From: Thermoplasmatota archaeon
GTDB lineage: Archaea > Thermoplasmatota > E2 > DHVEG-1
Length of the DNA stretch: 15,892 nucleotides
NCBI GenBank assembly: GCA_022866015.1
Contig: JALHTX010000107.1
Location: 1 to 15,892 of the forward strand
Direction: 5' to 3'
Position numbers and translations under genes: made by a program. How positions within the stretch are numbered: position 1 is the first letter of the stretch; each line of letters opens with the position of its first letter. Below, piece by piece: positions 6,927-14,264 of the stretch. Below the pieces are notes generated by a model. The model had not been told where the DNA came from, made no database searches, and saw nothing but the letters and a program-made list of their open reading frames with translations.

Positions 6927-8960
6927 ATGATCAGAAAAATAAGGAAAAGAGACGGAAAAATAGTAGATTTCAACCCTTTAAAAATAACAAATGCAATCTG
7001 GAAAGCAGCACAAGCGGTAGGTGGTAAAGATTACAAAAAATCAATAGAACTAACTGACATAGTAATACAAAGACTTGAAAAAGAACTACCAAAAGGTGAA
7101 ATACCAACAGTTGAACAAGTACAAGATATTGTTGAAAAAACACTCATTGAAGAAGGACATGCAAGAACCGGAAAAGCATACATACTCTACAGAAAGCAGC
7201 ATCAAGACATGAGAGAAATCGCAGGATTACTAAAAGACATAGATGTAGTAGATGACTACCTAAGTATGATGGATTGGAAAGTACAAGAAAATAGCAACAT
7301 GGCTTATTCATTACAAGGTCTAAACGTGTATGCCACAGAAAACATTATCAGTCATTATTGGCTAAACAAGATTTATCCGCCAGAAATAGGAGATGCACAC
7401 AAAAAAGGATCATACCATCTTCATGATCTTGGCACACTCGGAGCTTACTGTGTTGGATGGGACCTTAAAGACATATTACTACTAGGATTCAGAGGAGTAT
7501 CCGGAAAAATAGAAAGTAAACCTGCAAAACACTTTGGAACTGCATTGATGCAAATTGTAAACTATTTGTACACCCTTCAAGGCGAGGCTGCAGGAGCACA
7601 AGCACTATCAAACTTTGATAGTCTTCTGGCACCATTCATAAAATATGATGGATTAAACTACAAAGATGTTAAACAAGAAATGCAAAAATTCCTATTCAAC
7701 ATGAATGTTCCTACACGAGTGGGTTTCCAATCGCCATTTTCGAATATAACAATGGATCTCTCAGTCCCTACCTATATGTCAGATGAACCAGTTATTATAG
7801 GTGGTGAATTAAAAAATGATAACTACAGTGATTTTACAAATGAAATGGATATGATCAATCATGCCTTTGCAGAAGTCATGCATGAAGGAGATGCAAAAGG
7901 TAGGCCATTTACCTTTCCAATTCCTACCTATAACATTACAAAAGATTTCCACTGGGACAATGCAGGACTTGATCCTATATGGGATATGACTGCAAAATAC
8001 GGAGTTCCTTATTTTTCAAATTTTATTAATAGCGATATGAATCCAGATGATGCAAGAAGTATGTGTTGCAGACTTAGGTTGGACAATAGAGAATTAAAGA
8101 AACGTGGTGGTGGTTTATTTGGTGCAAACCCAAAAACAGGAAGCATTGGTGTTGTTACTATTAACATGCCCCAGATTGGTTATCTTGCAAAAGATGATAA
8201 TGACTTTTTTAAAAAACTAGATGATCTTATGGAATTGGCAAAACAAAGCCTTGAAATTAAGAGAGAGCTTATTGAAAACTTGACATTTAGTGGTTTACAT
8301 CCATATTCGCGTTTCTATCTATCAGATGTGAAAAATACCTTTCATGAATATTGGAAAAATCATTTTTCCACAATTGGTTTGATTGGTATGAATGATGCTT
8401 TGCTTAATTTTATGAATAAAAGTATTGGTGATAAAGAAGGTAAAGCATTTGCTGAGAAAGTTTTGGATCATATGCGTGATAAGATGCTTGATTACCAGCA
8501 AGTAACAGGCAATATTTTTAACCTTGAAGCGACACCTGGTGAAGGAACAAGTTATCGTCTACCAAGGATTGACAAAGCTCAATATCCTGATATCAGAATT
8601 TATAATCAAGATAAATACAACGGTGGAAGAAGAGAAAACGTGGAACCTTATTATACAAACTCGACGCAGTTACCAGTTGGTTTTACAAATGATGTTTTTG
8701 AAGCACTTGATTTACAAGATTCTTTGCAGTCAAAATACACAGGTGGTACTGTACTACACATGTTCCTTGGAGAGGAGCCCACGTCTAGCGCTGTAAAAAA
8801 GTTAGTTCGAAAAGTCGCTGAGAATTATCATTTACCTTATTATACTATTACACCTACGTTTAGTGTATGTCCTAAACACGGATATATTGCCGGGGAACAT
8901 GAGTATTGTCCAAAATGTGATGAAGAAATAGGTTATAAAAAAATAATTGCTAGGAGGTAA
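6927..8960 (+). CDS. nrdD: NrdD large part: anaerobic (class III) ribonucleotide reductase lacking its glycyl-radical end
   Basis: It reduces ribonucleoside triphosphates to deoxy forms without oxygen. The 677 residues have an N-terminal ATP-cone (about 1-95, KIRKRDGKIVDFNPLKI) for allosteric control, then the ten-stranded barrel. C175 (GAYCVGW) and C380 or C381 (SMCCRLRLDNRE) match the two active-site cysteines of known enzymes (C79 and C290 in phage T4). N401 is 21 residues after C380, the spacing of C290/N311 in T4, which fits a formate-using type (inference). Near the C-terminus C648-x2-H651 and C661-x2-C664 make the zinc site. The chain then ends at TAA 8958-8960 before the usual RVVGYLRP glycyl-radical segment, which is encoded by the next, separate gene in the same frame. 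Synonymous codon style changes along the gene. GAGGAG precedes the start. Confidence 0.95.
   Translation: MIRKIRKRDGKIVDFNPLKITNAIWKAAQAVGGKDYKKSIELTDIVIQRLEKELPKGEIPTVEQVQDIVEKTLIEEGHARTGKAYILYRKQHQDMREIAGLLKDIDVVDDYLSMMDWKVQENSNMAYSLQGLNVYATENIISHYWLNKIYPPEIGDAHKKGSYHLHDLGTLGAYCVGWDLKDILLLGFRGVSGKIESKPAKHFGTALMQIVNYLYTLQGEAAGAQALSNFDSLLAPFIKYDGLNYKDVKQEMQKFLFNMNVPTRVGFQSPFSNITMDLSVPTYMSDEPVIIGGELKNDNYSDFTNEMDMINHAFAEVMHEGDAKGRPFTFPIPTYNITKDFHWDNAGLDPIWDMTAKYGVPYFSNFINSDMNPDDARSMCCRLRLDNRELKKRGGGLFGANPKTGSIGVVTINMPQIGYLAKDDNDFFKKLDDLMELAKQSLEIKRELIENLTFSGLHPYSRFYLSDVKNTFHEYWKNHFSTIGLIGMNDALLNFMNKSIGDKEGKAFAEKVLDHMRDKMLDYQQVTGNIFNLEATPGEGTSYRLPRIDKAQYPDIRIYNQDKYNGGRRENVEPYYTNSTQLPVGFTNDVFEALDLQDSLQSKYTGGTVLHMFLGEEPTSSAVKKLVRKVAENYHLPYYTITPTFSVCPKHGYIAGEHEYCPKCDEEIGYKKIIARR
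8952..8957 (+). promoter_or_regulatory. strong ribosome binding site for the split NrdD glycyl-radical gene
   Basis: AGGAGG directly precedes the TAA of nrdD and lies nine bases before the ATG at 8967. This consensus-strength site argues that the small downstream gene is translated by its own initiation, not by readthrough of the stop. Confidence 0.8.
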
Positions 8961-8966
8961 TTAAAA

Positions 8967-9113
8967 ATGGATAAAGATCTTGAAGAAAAAAGGACTAAAT
9001 GTGAAGTTTATTCACGCGTTGTTGGTTATCTTCGTCCTGTTAGCCAGTGGAACCGTGGTAAACAACAAGAGTTTAGTGATCGTAAAGTATTTGAAATCAA
9101 AGAAAAAGAATAA
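8967..9113 (+). CDS. NrdD small part: separate glycyl-radical domain of class III ribonucleotide reductase
   Basis: This 48-residue gene encodes the C-terminal segment normally fused to NrdD: CEVYSRVVGYLRPVSQWN, then GKQQEFSDRK. G20 in RVVGYLRP corresponds to the glycine that NrdG turns into the stable glycyl radical that starts catalysis (G580 in T4). It is in the same frame as nrdD, two codons after its TAA, but has its own AGGAGG and ATG. The first dozen residues (MDKDLEEKRTK) are charged and have no equivalent at that point in fused enzymes, and nrdD has about ten extra residues after its zinc site. Together these suggest a settled gene split and not a recent stop mutation. It presumably docks on NrdD as a spare domain does in GrcA/YfiD of pyruvate formate-lyase. 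C12 is a further cysteine near the domain start. nrdG follows after ten bases. Confidence 0.85.
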   Translation: MDKDLEEKRTKCEVYSRVVGYLRPVSQWNRGKQQEFSDRKVFEIKEKE

Positions 9114-9123
9114 TGGCTAAAAT

Positions 9124-9816
9124 ATGAAAATTGGTGGTTTTCAAAAAACATCGCTACTTGATTACCCAGATATGATTAGTTCAATTGTTTGGACCGTTGG
9201 CTGTAATTTCAACTGTCCTTTTTGTTATAATACCGAACTAGTAAATGGTACTGCTCAAATAATTTCTGAAGAACAAATATTTGATCATCTCAAGAATAGA
9301 AAAGGAATAGTTGAAGCCTTAGTAATATCTGGTGGTGAGCCTTTTTTACAAAAGGATTTAGATTTTTTTTGTAAGAAAATAAAGAAACTAAATCTTTTAA
9401 TAAAAATTGATACAAATGGGAGTTTTCCAGATAAATTAAAAGAATTAATTGATAAAAAATTAGTAGATTATGTTGCAGTTGATATAAAAGCACCAAAGGA
9501 TAAATATGAAAAATTAGCTGGAACAAAAATAGATATTAAAAAAATTCAAAAAACAATTGATATTTTACAAAATTCTAAAGTTGATTATGAGTTTAAAACA
9601 ACTTTTGTTCCAAAATATTTAACAAAAGAAGATATTTTAGAAATTGGTAAATGGCTAAAAGGTTCAAAGAAATATTATCTGCAGCAGTTTAAAAATGAAA
9701 TGCCTGTTTTATCTAGGGAATTGCAGTATATTAAACCTTACGAAAAACAAGAGATATTAGATATAATTGAAGAAATCAAACCATTCTTTGGGCATTGTAG
9801 TGCAAGAGGTGTGTAG
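9124..9816 (+). CDS. nrdG: NrdG, radical-SAM activase of anaerobic ribonucleotide reductase
   Basis: NrdG uses a [4Fe-4S] cluster and S-adenosylmethionine to abstract hydrogen from the glycine of NrdD. The 230 residues begin KIGGFQKTSLLDYPDMIS, typical of this activase group, and carry the radical-SAM motif C27-x3-C31-x2-C34 in VGCNFNCPFCYN. VISGGEPFLQ (about 68-77) is the SAM-contact GGEP motif, with further family sequence VDYVAVDIKAPKDKYEKL. The C-terminus ends in GHCSARGV. It closes the nrdR-nrdD-small NrdD-nrdG set; the ribosome binding site is weak, suggesting coupling to the preceding gene ten bases upstream. The substrate is here expected to be the 48-residue protein rather than full NrdD. 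The stop lies in a possible hairpin. Confidence 0.95.
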   Translation: MKIGGFQKTSLLDYPDMISSIVWTVGCNFNCPFCYNTELVNGTAQIISEEQIFDHLKNRKGIVEALVISGGEPFLQKDLDFFCKKIKKLNLLIKIDTNGSFPDKLKELIDKKLVDYVAVDIKAPKDKYEKLAGTKIDIKKIQKTIDILQNSKVDYEFKTTFVPKYLTKEDILEIGKWLKGSKKYYLQQFKNEMPVLSRELQYIKPYEKQEILDIIEEIKPFFGHCSARGV

Positions 9817-9835
9817 TTTTTTTGGTCGAACTACA
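9812..9835 (+). terminator. possible hairpin at the end of nrdG
   Basis: TGTAGTT (9812-9818) pairs with AACTACA (9829-9835) across a ten-base loop that includes five T. It spans the nrdG stop codon. It may end the nrd transcript or stabilise its 3' end; no T run follows the stem, so an intrinsic bacterial-type terminator is unlikely. Confidence 0.35.
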
Positions 9836-9898
9836 GTCAATTGATGGATTTAAAATTGTAAAAGACATAATCAAAACTACTTTTGATAAATAAAAACT

Positions 9899-9906
9899 AA
9901 ATATAC
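9899..9906 (+). promoter_or_regulatory. TATA-like element for trxB
   Basis: AAATATAC lies about 28 bases before the trxB ATG, in a 114-base gap after nrdG. It suggests that trxB has its own promoter and a short or absent leader. Confidence 0.35.
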
Positions 9907-9930
9907 ATAAGGTGTTTTTGGGTAATTGTT

Positions 9931-10851
9931 ATGAACTATGAACTTGGAATAATAGGCGCTGGACCTGCGGGATATTCTGCAGGAATTTACGCGATAAGAG
10001 CTGGTATAAAAGCTGCTATTTTTGATAGAGGTGACGGTGGAGGACGTGCAGTACTTTCTCCAAAAATTGAAAATTATGCAGGGTTTGAATCGATATCTGG
10101 CATGGAACTCATGGAGAAAATGAAACAGCATGCTAGTAAATATGTTACTTTTCATTTACATGAAGAAGTGAAAAAAATAGAACGGTCTAACAATACATTT
10201 ACTGTTGAAACAGGAAAAGGAAAATACGCTGTTGGTGCAATACTTCTCTGTACTGGCACAGAACATAAAACATTAGAAATTTCTGGTGAGGAAGAATTCC
10301 TAGGAAAAGGTGTTTCATATTGTGCTACCTGTGATGGATATTTTTTCAAAGGAAAAAAAGTTGCTGTAATTGGTGGTGGAAATACTGCCGTGATGGAAGC
10401 AATTTTTTTGAAACAGATTGGTTGCAAAGAAGTGACTCTTATACATCGCAGGGATCGACTGCGAGCTGAGAAGATTTACGAAGACGAAGCACGAGAAAAA
10501 CACGTTCATATTATTCTAAATAAGACAGTTGAAAAAATTGATGGTAAAAAAACGGTAACATCACTTCAACTTATAGATGTTGTAAATAGCAAGAAATCTG
10601 TTCTTGAGGTTGATGGTGTATTTGTTTCTATTGGTGAGGCGCCTCAGAATGATTTAGCAAAACAGTTGAAAATAAAACTTGATGAGCAAGGATATATCAT
10701 CATCGATAGAAAGCAAAAAACAAATGTTAAAGGTGTATATGCTGCAGGTGATATTACTGGAGGTCTTCGTCAGGTTGTAACTGCTTGTGCAGAAGGTGCA
10801 ATTGCAGCATTATCTTCTGCTGAGGTTCTTGGCAAGAATTATCCATATTGA
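9931..10851 (+). CDS. trxB: thioredoxin reductase
   Basis: This flavoprotein passes electrons from NADPH through FAD and a redox disulfide to thioredoxin. The 306 residues show the FAD site GAGPAG (9-14), the redox pair C131-x2-C134 in CATCDGYFF, the NADPH-binding GGGNTAV (148-154) and HRRDRLRAE (172-180), whose arginines favour NADPH over NADH, and the second FAD motif GVYAAGDITGG near the C-terminus followed by VTACAEGAIAA. Length is usual. No thioredoxin gene is in the window. Position after nrdG is suggestive, since some class III reductases take electrons from thioredoxin, but the NrdD active site here looks more like the formate type, so thiol housekeeping is as likely. Confidence 0.96.
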   Translation: MNYELGIIGAGPAGYSAGIYAIRAGIKAAIFDRGDGGGRAVLSPKIENYAGFESISGMELMEKMKQHASKYVTFHLHEEVKKIERSNNTFTVETGKGKYAVGAILLCTGTEHKTLEISGEEEFLGKGVSYCATCDGYFFKGKKVAVIGGGNTAVMEAIFLKQIGCKEVTLIHRRDRLRAEKIYEDEAREKHVHIILNKTVEKIDGKKTVTSLQLIDVVNSKKSVLEVDGVFVSIGEAPQNDLAKQLKIKLDEQGYIIIDRKQKTNVKGVYAAGDITGGLRQVVTACAEGAIAALSSAEVLGKNYPY

Positions 10852-10890
10852 TCTTTTCAAGATAATCGTATCAAAAAAAATTAACAAGAA

Positions 10891-10903
10891 TTTTTTAAAA
10901 AAA
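10891..10903. terminator. two-way AT terminator between trxB and the cupin gene
   Basis: Six T followed by seven A (10891-10903) gives an oligo-T run on each strand in the 166-base gap between two converging genes. It could stop transcription from both sides. Nothing else is recognisable in 10852-11017. Confidence 0.35.
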
Positions 10904-11017
10904 CAAATTTATTTAATCAGTTAATTATTTTTATTATTGTTTTAAGAAGTGTTATATTTATAGTTAAAAAAACTCGTATTAATTATACTTGTTGATACAT
11001 TACTTAATTCAATGTGT

Positions 11018-11365
11018 TTATAGATCACTGATCATAAATGTAGGCGGCGTACTAATAGTGATATATTTCACTTTTTTACTGCTCGTATTTCTAGCACGAT
11101 GTTTCAAGTTTGATTTATGCCAAAGAATATCTCCTTTACTTAATTTGTATGTATTTTCACCAACGATATATTCCATTTTTCCTTCAAGAACAAGATGGAT
11201 CTCCTCCCCTGCATGTTGATACCATCGTGATTCTACTTTTGGTTCAAGTTCTGCGACAATAGCTTCTGTTTTTTCTGATTTTATTTTTAGTCGATATATT
11301 CTACCCGGTTTAATGATCTCACTTTTTTGATCCCCACTTTTAATAAAAATTGTTTCATCGTTCAT
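11018..11365 (-). CDS. small cupin protein resembling the sensor half of XRE-cupin regulators
   Basis: The 115-residue protein has a single cupin barrel. Motif 1 is around WYQHAGEEIHLVLEGKMEYIV (H51, E55 and H57 as possible metal ligands) and motif 2 is LSKGDILWHKSNLKHRARN (H89). In XRE-family regulators such a domain follows a helix-turn-helix; here only a short segment (IIKPGRIYRLKIKSEKTEAIVAELEP) precedes it and no DNA-binding domain is present. It may be a small-ligand binder or enzyme. No ribosome binding site precedes ATG 11365; a TATA-like AATATTTATT lies about 35-45 bases upstream, so the mRNA may be nearly leaderless. It converges with trxB. Confidence 0.82.
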   Translation of the reverse strand: MNDETIFIKSGDQKSEIIKPGRIYRLKIKSEKTEAIVAELEPKVESRWYQHAGEEIHLVLEGKMEYIVGENTYKLSKGDILWHKSNLKHRARNTSSKKVKYITISTPPTFMISDL

Positions 11366-11409
11366 TTTTAAACCAACGTGATAAGATACAGTGATTTAAT
11401 AAATATTTC

Positions 11410-11429
11410 CAATTAAATAATCCTAATTG
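11410..11429. promoter_or_regulatory. palindrome upstream of the cupin gene
   Basis: CAATTA (11410-11415) and TAATTG (11424-11429) are inverted across eight bases. The palindrome lies just upstream of the TATA-like region of the cupin gene, where an operator or activator site could be. In AT-rich DNA such a palindrome can arise by chance. Confidence 0.3.
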
Positions 11430-11478
11430 AAAAGTAATTTAAACACTTGCATTAAACTTTTCATCAGTAATTTTTAAC

Positions 11479-11503
11479 CCCTGCGGAAGAGATTTGAACT
11501 CCT
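11479..11503 (-). pseudogene. tRNA 3'-end fragment (T arm and acceptor strand)
   Basis: Read on the minus strand, AGGAG, TTCAAAT and CTCTT form a five-pair T stem (one G-U) with a canonical T loop, followed by seven bases CCGCAGG and a G in the discriminator position, with no encoded CCA. The matching 5' acceptor CCTGCGG, D arm and anticodon arm are absent: upstream lies the end of the M32 peptidase gene, whose stop is 10 bases away. It is therefore at most a remnant, as left at integration sites in tRNA genes. Amino-acid identity cannot be told. Confidence 0.4.
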
Positions 11504-11513
11504 AATTTAACAA

Positions 11514-13016
11514 TTATATCTGATAAATCTCATAATATTTATCTTTCAAATAATCTACAAAAACTTTTGAATTAAGTCCTTGCCCACATGCTTTTTTAAT
11601 TATATCATCAGCATCCATTAAACAACCATATTCATGGATATTTTTCCTTAACCAATCAAGTATGTTTTCAAATTCTGCATTTCTAATTTCAGATAATAAA
11701 TTCTTGTTATCCTGTGAAATTTTTCTAAAAATTTGCGCAGAATATATTGTTCCTATAGCATAAGTCGGAAAATATCCTATGCCTCCCCCACTCCAATGCA
11801 TATCCTGCAATACACCCTCCACATCATTTTTTGGTACAACGCCAAGCATTTCATCCATCTTTTCATTCCAAATCTGCGAAAGTTCATTTACACTTATTTT
11901 TTCGTCCATTAGACCTATTTCTATTTCAAAACGAAGAATCACATGCAAACAATAAGTAAGCTCATCTGCCTCAATACGTATAAGAGAAGGACGAACCTGA
12001 TTTACAATATTATACCAACTATTAAAAGTAATATCTTTAAAATGAGCAGGTGCTGTTTTCTTAAAAACCGGATAAAAATATTTCCAAAATTCTTTGCTTC
12101 TACCAATCATATTTTCCCAGAAACGTGATTGAGATTCATGCAAACCAGAAGAAGGCGAATCAGAAATAACTGTATCTTTATATTCGCCTTTTGGCATCCC
12201 TAGTTCATATAATGCATGCCCAGCTTCATGAATTGTTGAAAAAAACGAAAAAAGGGGATTTGGTCTATTGTAACTAGTAGTAATTCTTACATCGTCATCT
12301 CCCATACCAGTAGTAAAGGGATGTGTTGATACATCAAGCCTTGATCTATCATTTGGAAGTTTCATTTTTTCTATAACAATATTACAAAGAAATCTTTGTT
12401 TTTCCTCATTTAATTTAAATTTTATTTCTTGTTGTTTTTCAAAAATTTTACTACTTTTAATTTTATCAAGAATTTCAATGATACCTTTTTTAAGATATGT
12501 AAATTCTATGCGTAGTTTTTCAACAGTCATACCTTCTTCATAATCGTCTAAAAGACAATCATATCTAGGACCCGGAAAATTTATGTATCCACAGTATTCC
12601 TTTTCAAGCTCTATGATTTTTTCAAGGTCTACTGCAAAAATCTTAAAATCATTTTTTGTTCTTGCTTTTTCCCATGATTGATAAGCAAGTGTTGTAATTT
12701 TTGCAAAACGTTCAACAAATTCAGAAGGAACTTTTCTCGATTTTTCAACATCTTTTTTAAGACGCTTTACAACAATTTTATCTTTTTCTGATAAATCATC
12801 TATGTTTTCTGATAAAATTTGTATATGTTTCCAAAATTCATCTGATATAATTTTTTCATGTGACATTTTTGATATAAGTGCAGTTTGTTCAGAGCGGTCA
12901 TCTGCACCCCTAGGTGGCATATAAGTCATCTGATCCCAACCTAGAAGATCACCAATTCCACCAATAACTGAGAGTTCTTTTTGTTGTTTATAAATAAAAT
13001 CAAGAGATTCTTTCAT
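11514..13016 (-). CDS. M32 family metallocarboxypeptidase (Taq/Pfu type)
   Basis: This enzyme removes C-terminal residues from peptides with a broad specificity, in the cytosol. The 500-residue length is that of the family. Zinc ligands and catalytic residues are visible: H263-E264-A-G-H267 in STIHEAGHALYELG, and E294 in GLHESQSRFWEN, the third ligand. Other family motifs are DQMTYMPPRGADDRSEQ (28-44), THPFTTGMGDDDVRITT (231-247), IRIEADELTYCLHVILRFE (347-365) and DMHWSGGGIGYFPTYAIG. The ATG is four bases after the xth stop, and the GAGGT ribosome binding site sits within the end of xth, so the pair is co-translated. No signal peptide. The tRNA-like fragment follows the stop. Confidence 0.96.
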   Translation of the reverse strand: MKESLDFIYKQQKELSVIGGIGDLLGWDQMTYMPPRGADDRSEQTALISKMSHEKIISDEFWKHIQILSENIDDLSEKDKIVVKRLKKDVEKSRKVPSEFVERFAKITTLAYQSWEKARTKNDFKIFAVDLEKIIELEKEYCGYINFPGPRYDCLLDDYEEGMTVEKLRIEFTYLKKGIIEILDKIKSSKIFEKQQEIKFKLNEEKQRFLCNIVIEKMKLPNDRSRLDVSTHPFTTGMGDDDVRITTSYNRPNPLFSFFSTIHEAGHALYELGMPKGEYKDTVISDSPSSGLHESQSRFWENMIGRSKEFWKYFYPVFKKTAPAHFKDITFNSWYNIVNQVRPSLIRIEADELTYCLHVILRFEIEIGLMDEKISVNELSQIWNEKMDEMLGVVPKNDVEGVLQDMHWSGGGIGYFPTYAIGTIYSAQIFRKISQDNKNLLSEIRNAEFENILDWLRKNIHEYGCLMDADDIIKKACGQGLNSKVFVDYLKDKYYEIYQI

Positions 13017-13020
13017 CTTT

Positions 13021-13785
13021 TTATACCTCTAGTTCTATTCCCACTGGACAGTGATCTGAACCAATAATACCCTGCATGAGAAAAGCATTTTTAACATGTT
13101 TTATAAATTCTTTATTTACAAAAAAATAATCTATTCTCCAACCAACATTTCGTTCCCTGGCATTTGTTTTCATATCCCACCAGCTATATTGCTCAGGTTT
13201 TTTGTTAAAATATCTAAAGGTATCTATATAACCATGGTCTAAGAAGGTATCTAGCCATGCGCGTTCTATTGGTAAAAAACCTGATATTTTTTCGTTTTCC
13301 TTTGGTCGAGCTAGATCTATTTCTTTGTGTGCAGTGTTAAAGTCTCCACATACAACTATGTTTTGTCCTTCTGCTTTTAGATTGTCAGCATAACCTAGAA
13401 ATGCATCATAAAAATCTAGTTTATGATCCAGCCTCTCCTGGTTTTTCTTACCATTTGGAAAATATATATTAAAAAGAGTAAAATCTTGGTATTCTATGAT
13501 AAGAATTCTTCCTTCGCTATCAAATTTTTCTATCCCAAATCCTTTTTTTATATTAATTGGTTTGAATTTTGCATAAGTTGCAACACCACTGTATCCTTTT
13601 CTTTCTGCAGGATTGATAAATATATTATAGCCTGGAGTATTTTTAAGATGTGGTGGTAATTGATCTGATGTTGCTTTTATTTCTTGTAAACATAAAATGT
13701 CTGGTTTCTCTTTTTGAAAGAAAGTAAAAAAACCTTTTTTGTCTGCTGCGCGTATTCCGTTTACATTCCACGATATTAGTTTCAT
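13021..13785 (-). CDS. xth: exodeoxyribonuclease III (AP endonuclease)
   Basis: It cuts DNA 5' to abasic sites and removes 3' blocking groups and nucleotides in base excision repair, using Mg. The 254 residues cover the whole endonuclease/exonuclease/phosphatase fold: N7 (WNVNG), E35 (LQEIKA, metal ligand), Y108 (NIYFPNG), D148 and N150 (GDFN), W206-type region SWWDMKTNARERNVGWRIDYFF (201-222), and D244-H245 (GSDHCPV), all residues needed for catalysis. There is no ribosome binding site before ATG 13785, so it may be leaderless; a TATA-like AATATACC is about 20-25 bases upstream. It is the first gene of a two-gene unit with the M32 peptidase, whose function is unrelated. Confidence 0.96.
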   Translation of the reverse strand: MKLISWNVNGIRAADKKGFFTFFQKEKPDILCLQEIKATSDQLPPHLKNTPGYNIFINPAERKGYSGVATYAKFKPINIKKGFGIEKFDSEGRILIIEYQDFTLFNIYFPNGKKNQERLDHKLDFYDAFLGYADNLKAEGQNIVVCGDFNTAHKEIDLARPKENEKISGFLPIERAWLDTFLDHGYIDTFRYFNKKPEQYSWWDMKTNARERNVGWRIDYFFVNKEFIKHVKNAFLMQGIIGSDHCPVGIELEV

Positions 13786-13868
13786 ATTAGAATAAGGGTA
13801 TATTCTAGAGTATGATAAGTTTAGTTGTATGTTTTTCTATTTTTAAAAAGACATTTATTGATATGGTA

Positions 13869-13902
13869 GATATATGTAAAATAATGTAAATCTAAAAAGG
13901 AG
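13869..13902 (+). promoter_or_regulatory. promoter and ribosome binding site of the cupin-cysM unit
   Basis: GATATATG at 13869-13876 is a TATA-like element about 38 bases before the cupin ATG, and AAGGAG at 13897-13902 is a strong ribosome binding site seven bases from it. The 124-base gap also holds the xth promoter on the other strand. Confidence 0.45.
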
Positions 13903-13909
13903 ATTTTTA

Positions 13910-14248
13910 ATGAAACATGTACATTATTCTGATGTCGAGTTAGAACTACCTGCTGAAGAAGGAATTAAAGACTTAAAGGTTCGTTGGCTTATATCAAAAA
14001 AAGATGGTGCTGAAATCTTTGCTATGGGACTTTTTGAAGTTAAGCCTGGTGGATATAGTCCTTTACATCAACACGACTGGGAGCATGAAGTATTTATACT
14101 GCAAGGTGAAGGTGTTGCTCGTAGTAAAAAACACGAGGAGCCTTTTAAGGAAGGTGATGTTTTCTTTGTTAAGCCCATGGAATGGCATCAGTTTATAAAT
14201 ACCGGAAAGGAAACATTGAAGTTCATTTGTCTTATTCCCTACAAATAA
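13910..14248 (+). CDS. single-domain cupin protein
   Basis: The 112-residue protein is a complete one-domain cupin. Motif 1 is PGGYSPLHQHDWEHEVFILQGEG, with H53, H55, (E58 or) E60 as metal ligands, and motif 2 is FKEGDVFFVKPMEWHQFINTG, with H93. The four ligands are all present, so a bound metal is likely. Close relatives are usually annotated only as cupin domain proteins, and no substrate can be assigned. It lies 16 bases upstream of the cysM start and likely forms an operon with cysM and the racemase. It is distinct in sequence from the other cupin of the window, which has another N-terminus and looser metal ligands. Confidence 0.88.
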   Translation: MKHVHYSDVELELPAEEGIKDLKVRWLISKKDGAEIFAMGLFEVKPGGYSPLHQHDWEHEVFILQGEGVARSKKHEEPFKEGDVFFVKPMEWHQFINTGKETLKFICLIPYK

Positions 14249-14264
14249 ATTTGGTGTGAAAAAT

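Noticed and set aside
8958..8960. The in-frame TAA in nrdD as a recoded codon, readthrough site or sequencing error
   Set aside because: TAA is neither the selenocysteine (TGA) nor the pyrrolysine (TAG) codon, and AGGAGG plus ATG right around it, with extra linker residues on both sides, point to separate initiation. An error cannot be fully excluded.
9801..9893. Short reading frame across the nrdG end (FLVELQSIDGFKIVKDIIKTTFDK)
   Set aside because: It lacks an ATG or a ribosome binding site and overlaps nrdG in another frame; the protein-like look of the last 22 residues is noted but not enough to call a gene.
11479..11503. 3' half of a trans-spliced split tRNA gene
   Set aside because: No anticodon stem or intron-like leader precedes the T arm; the upstream bases are AT-rich and run into the M32 gene end.
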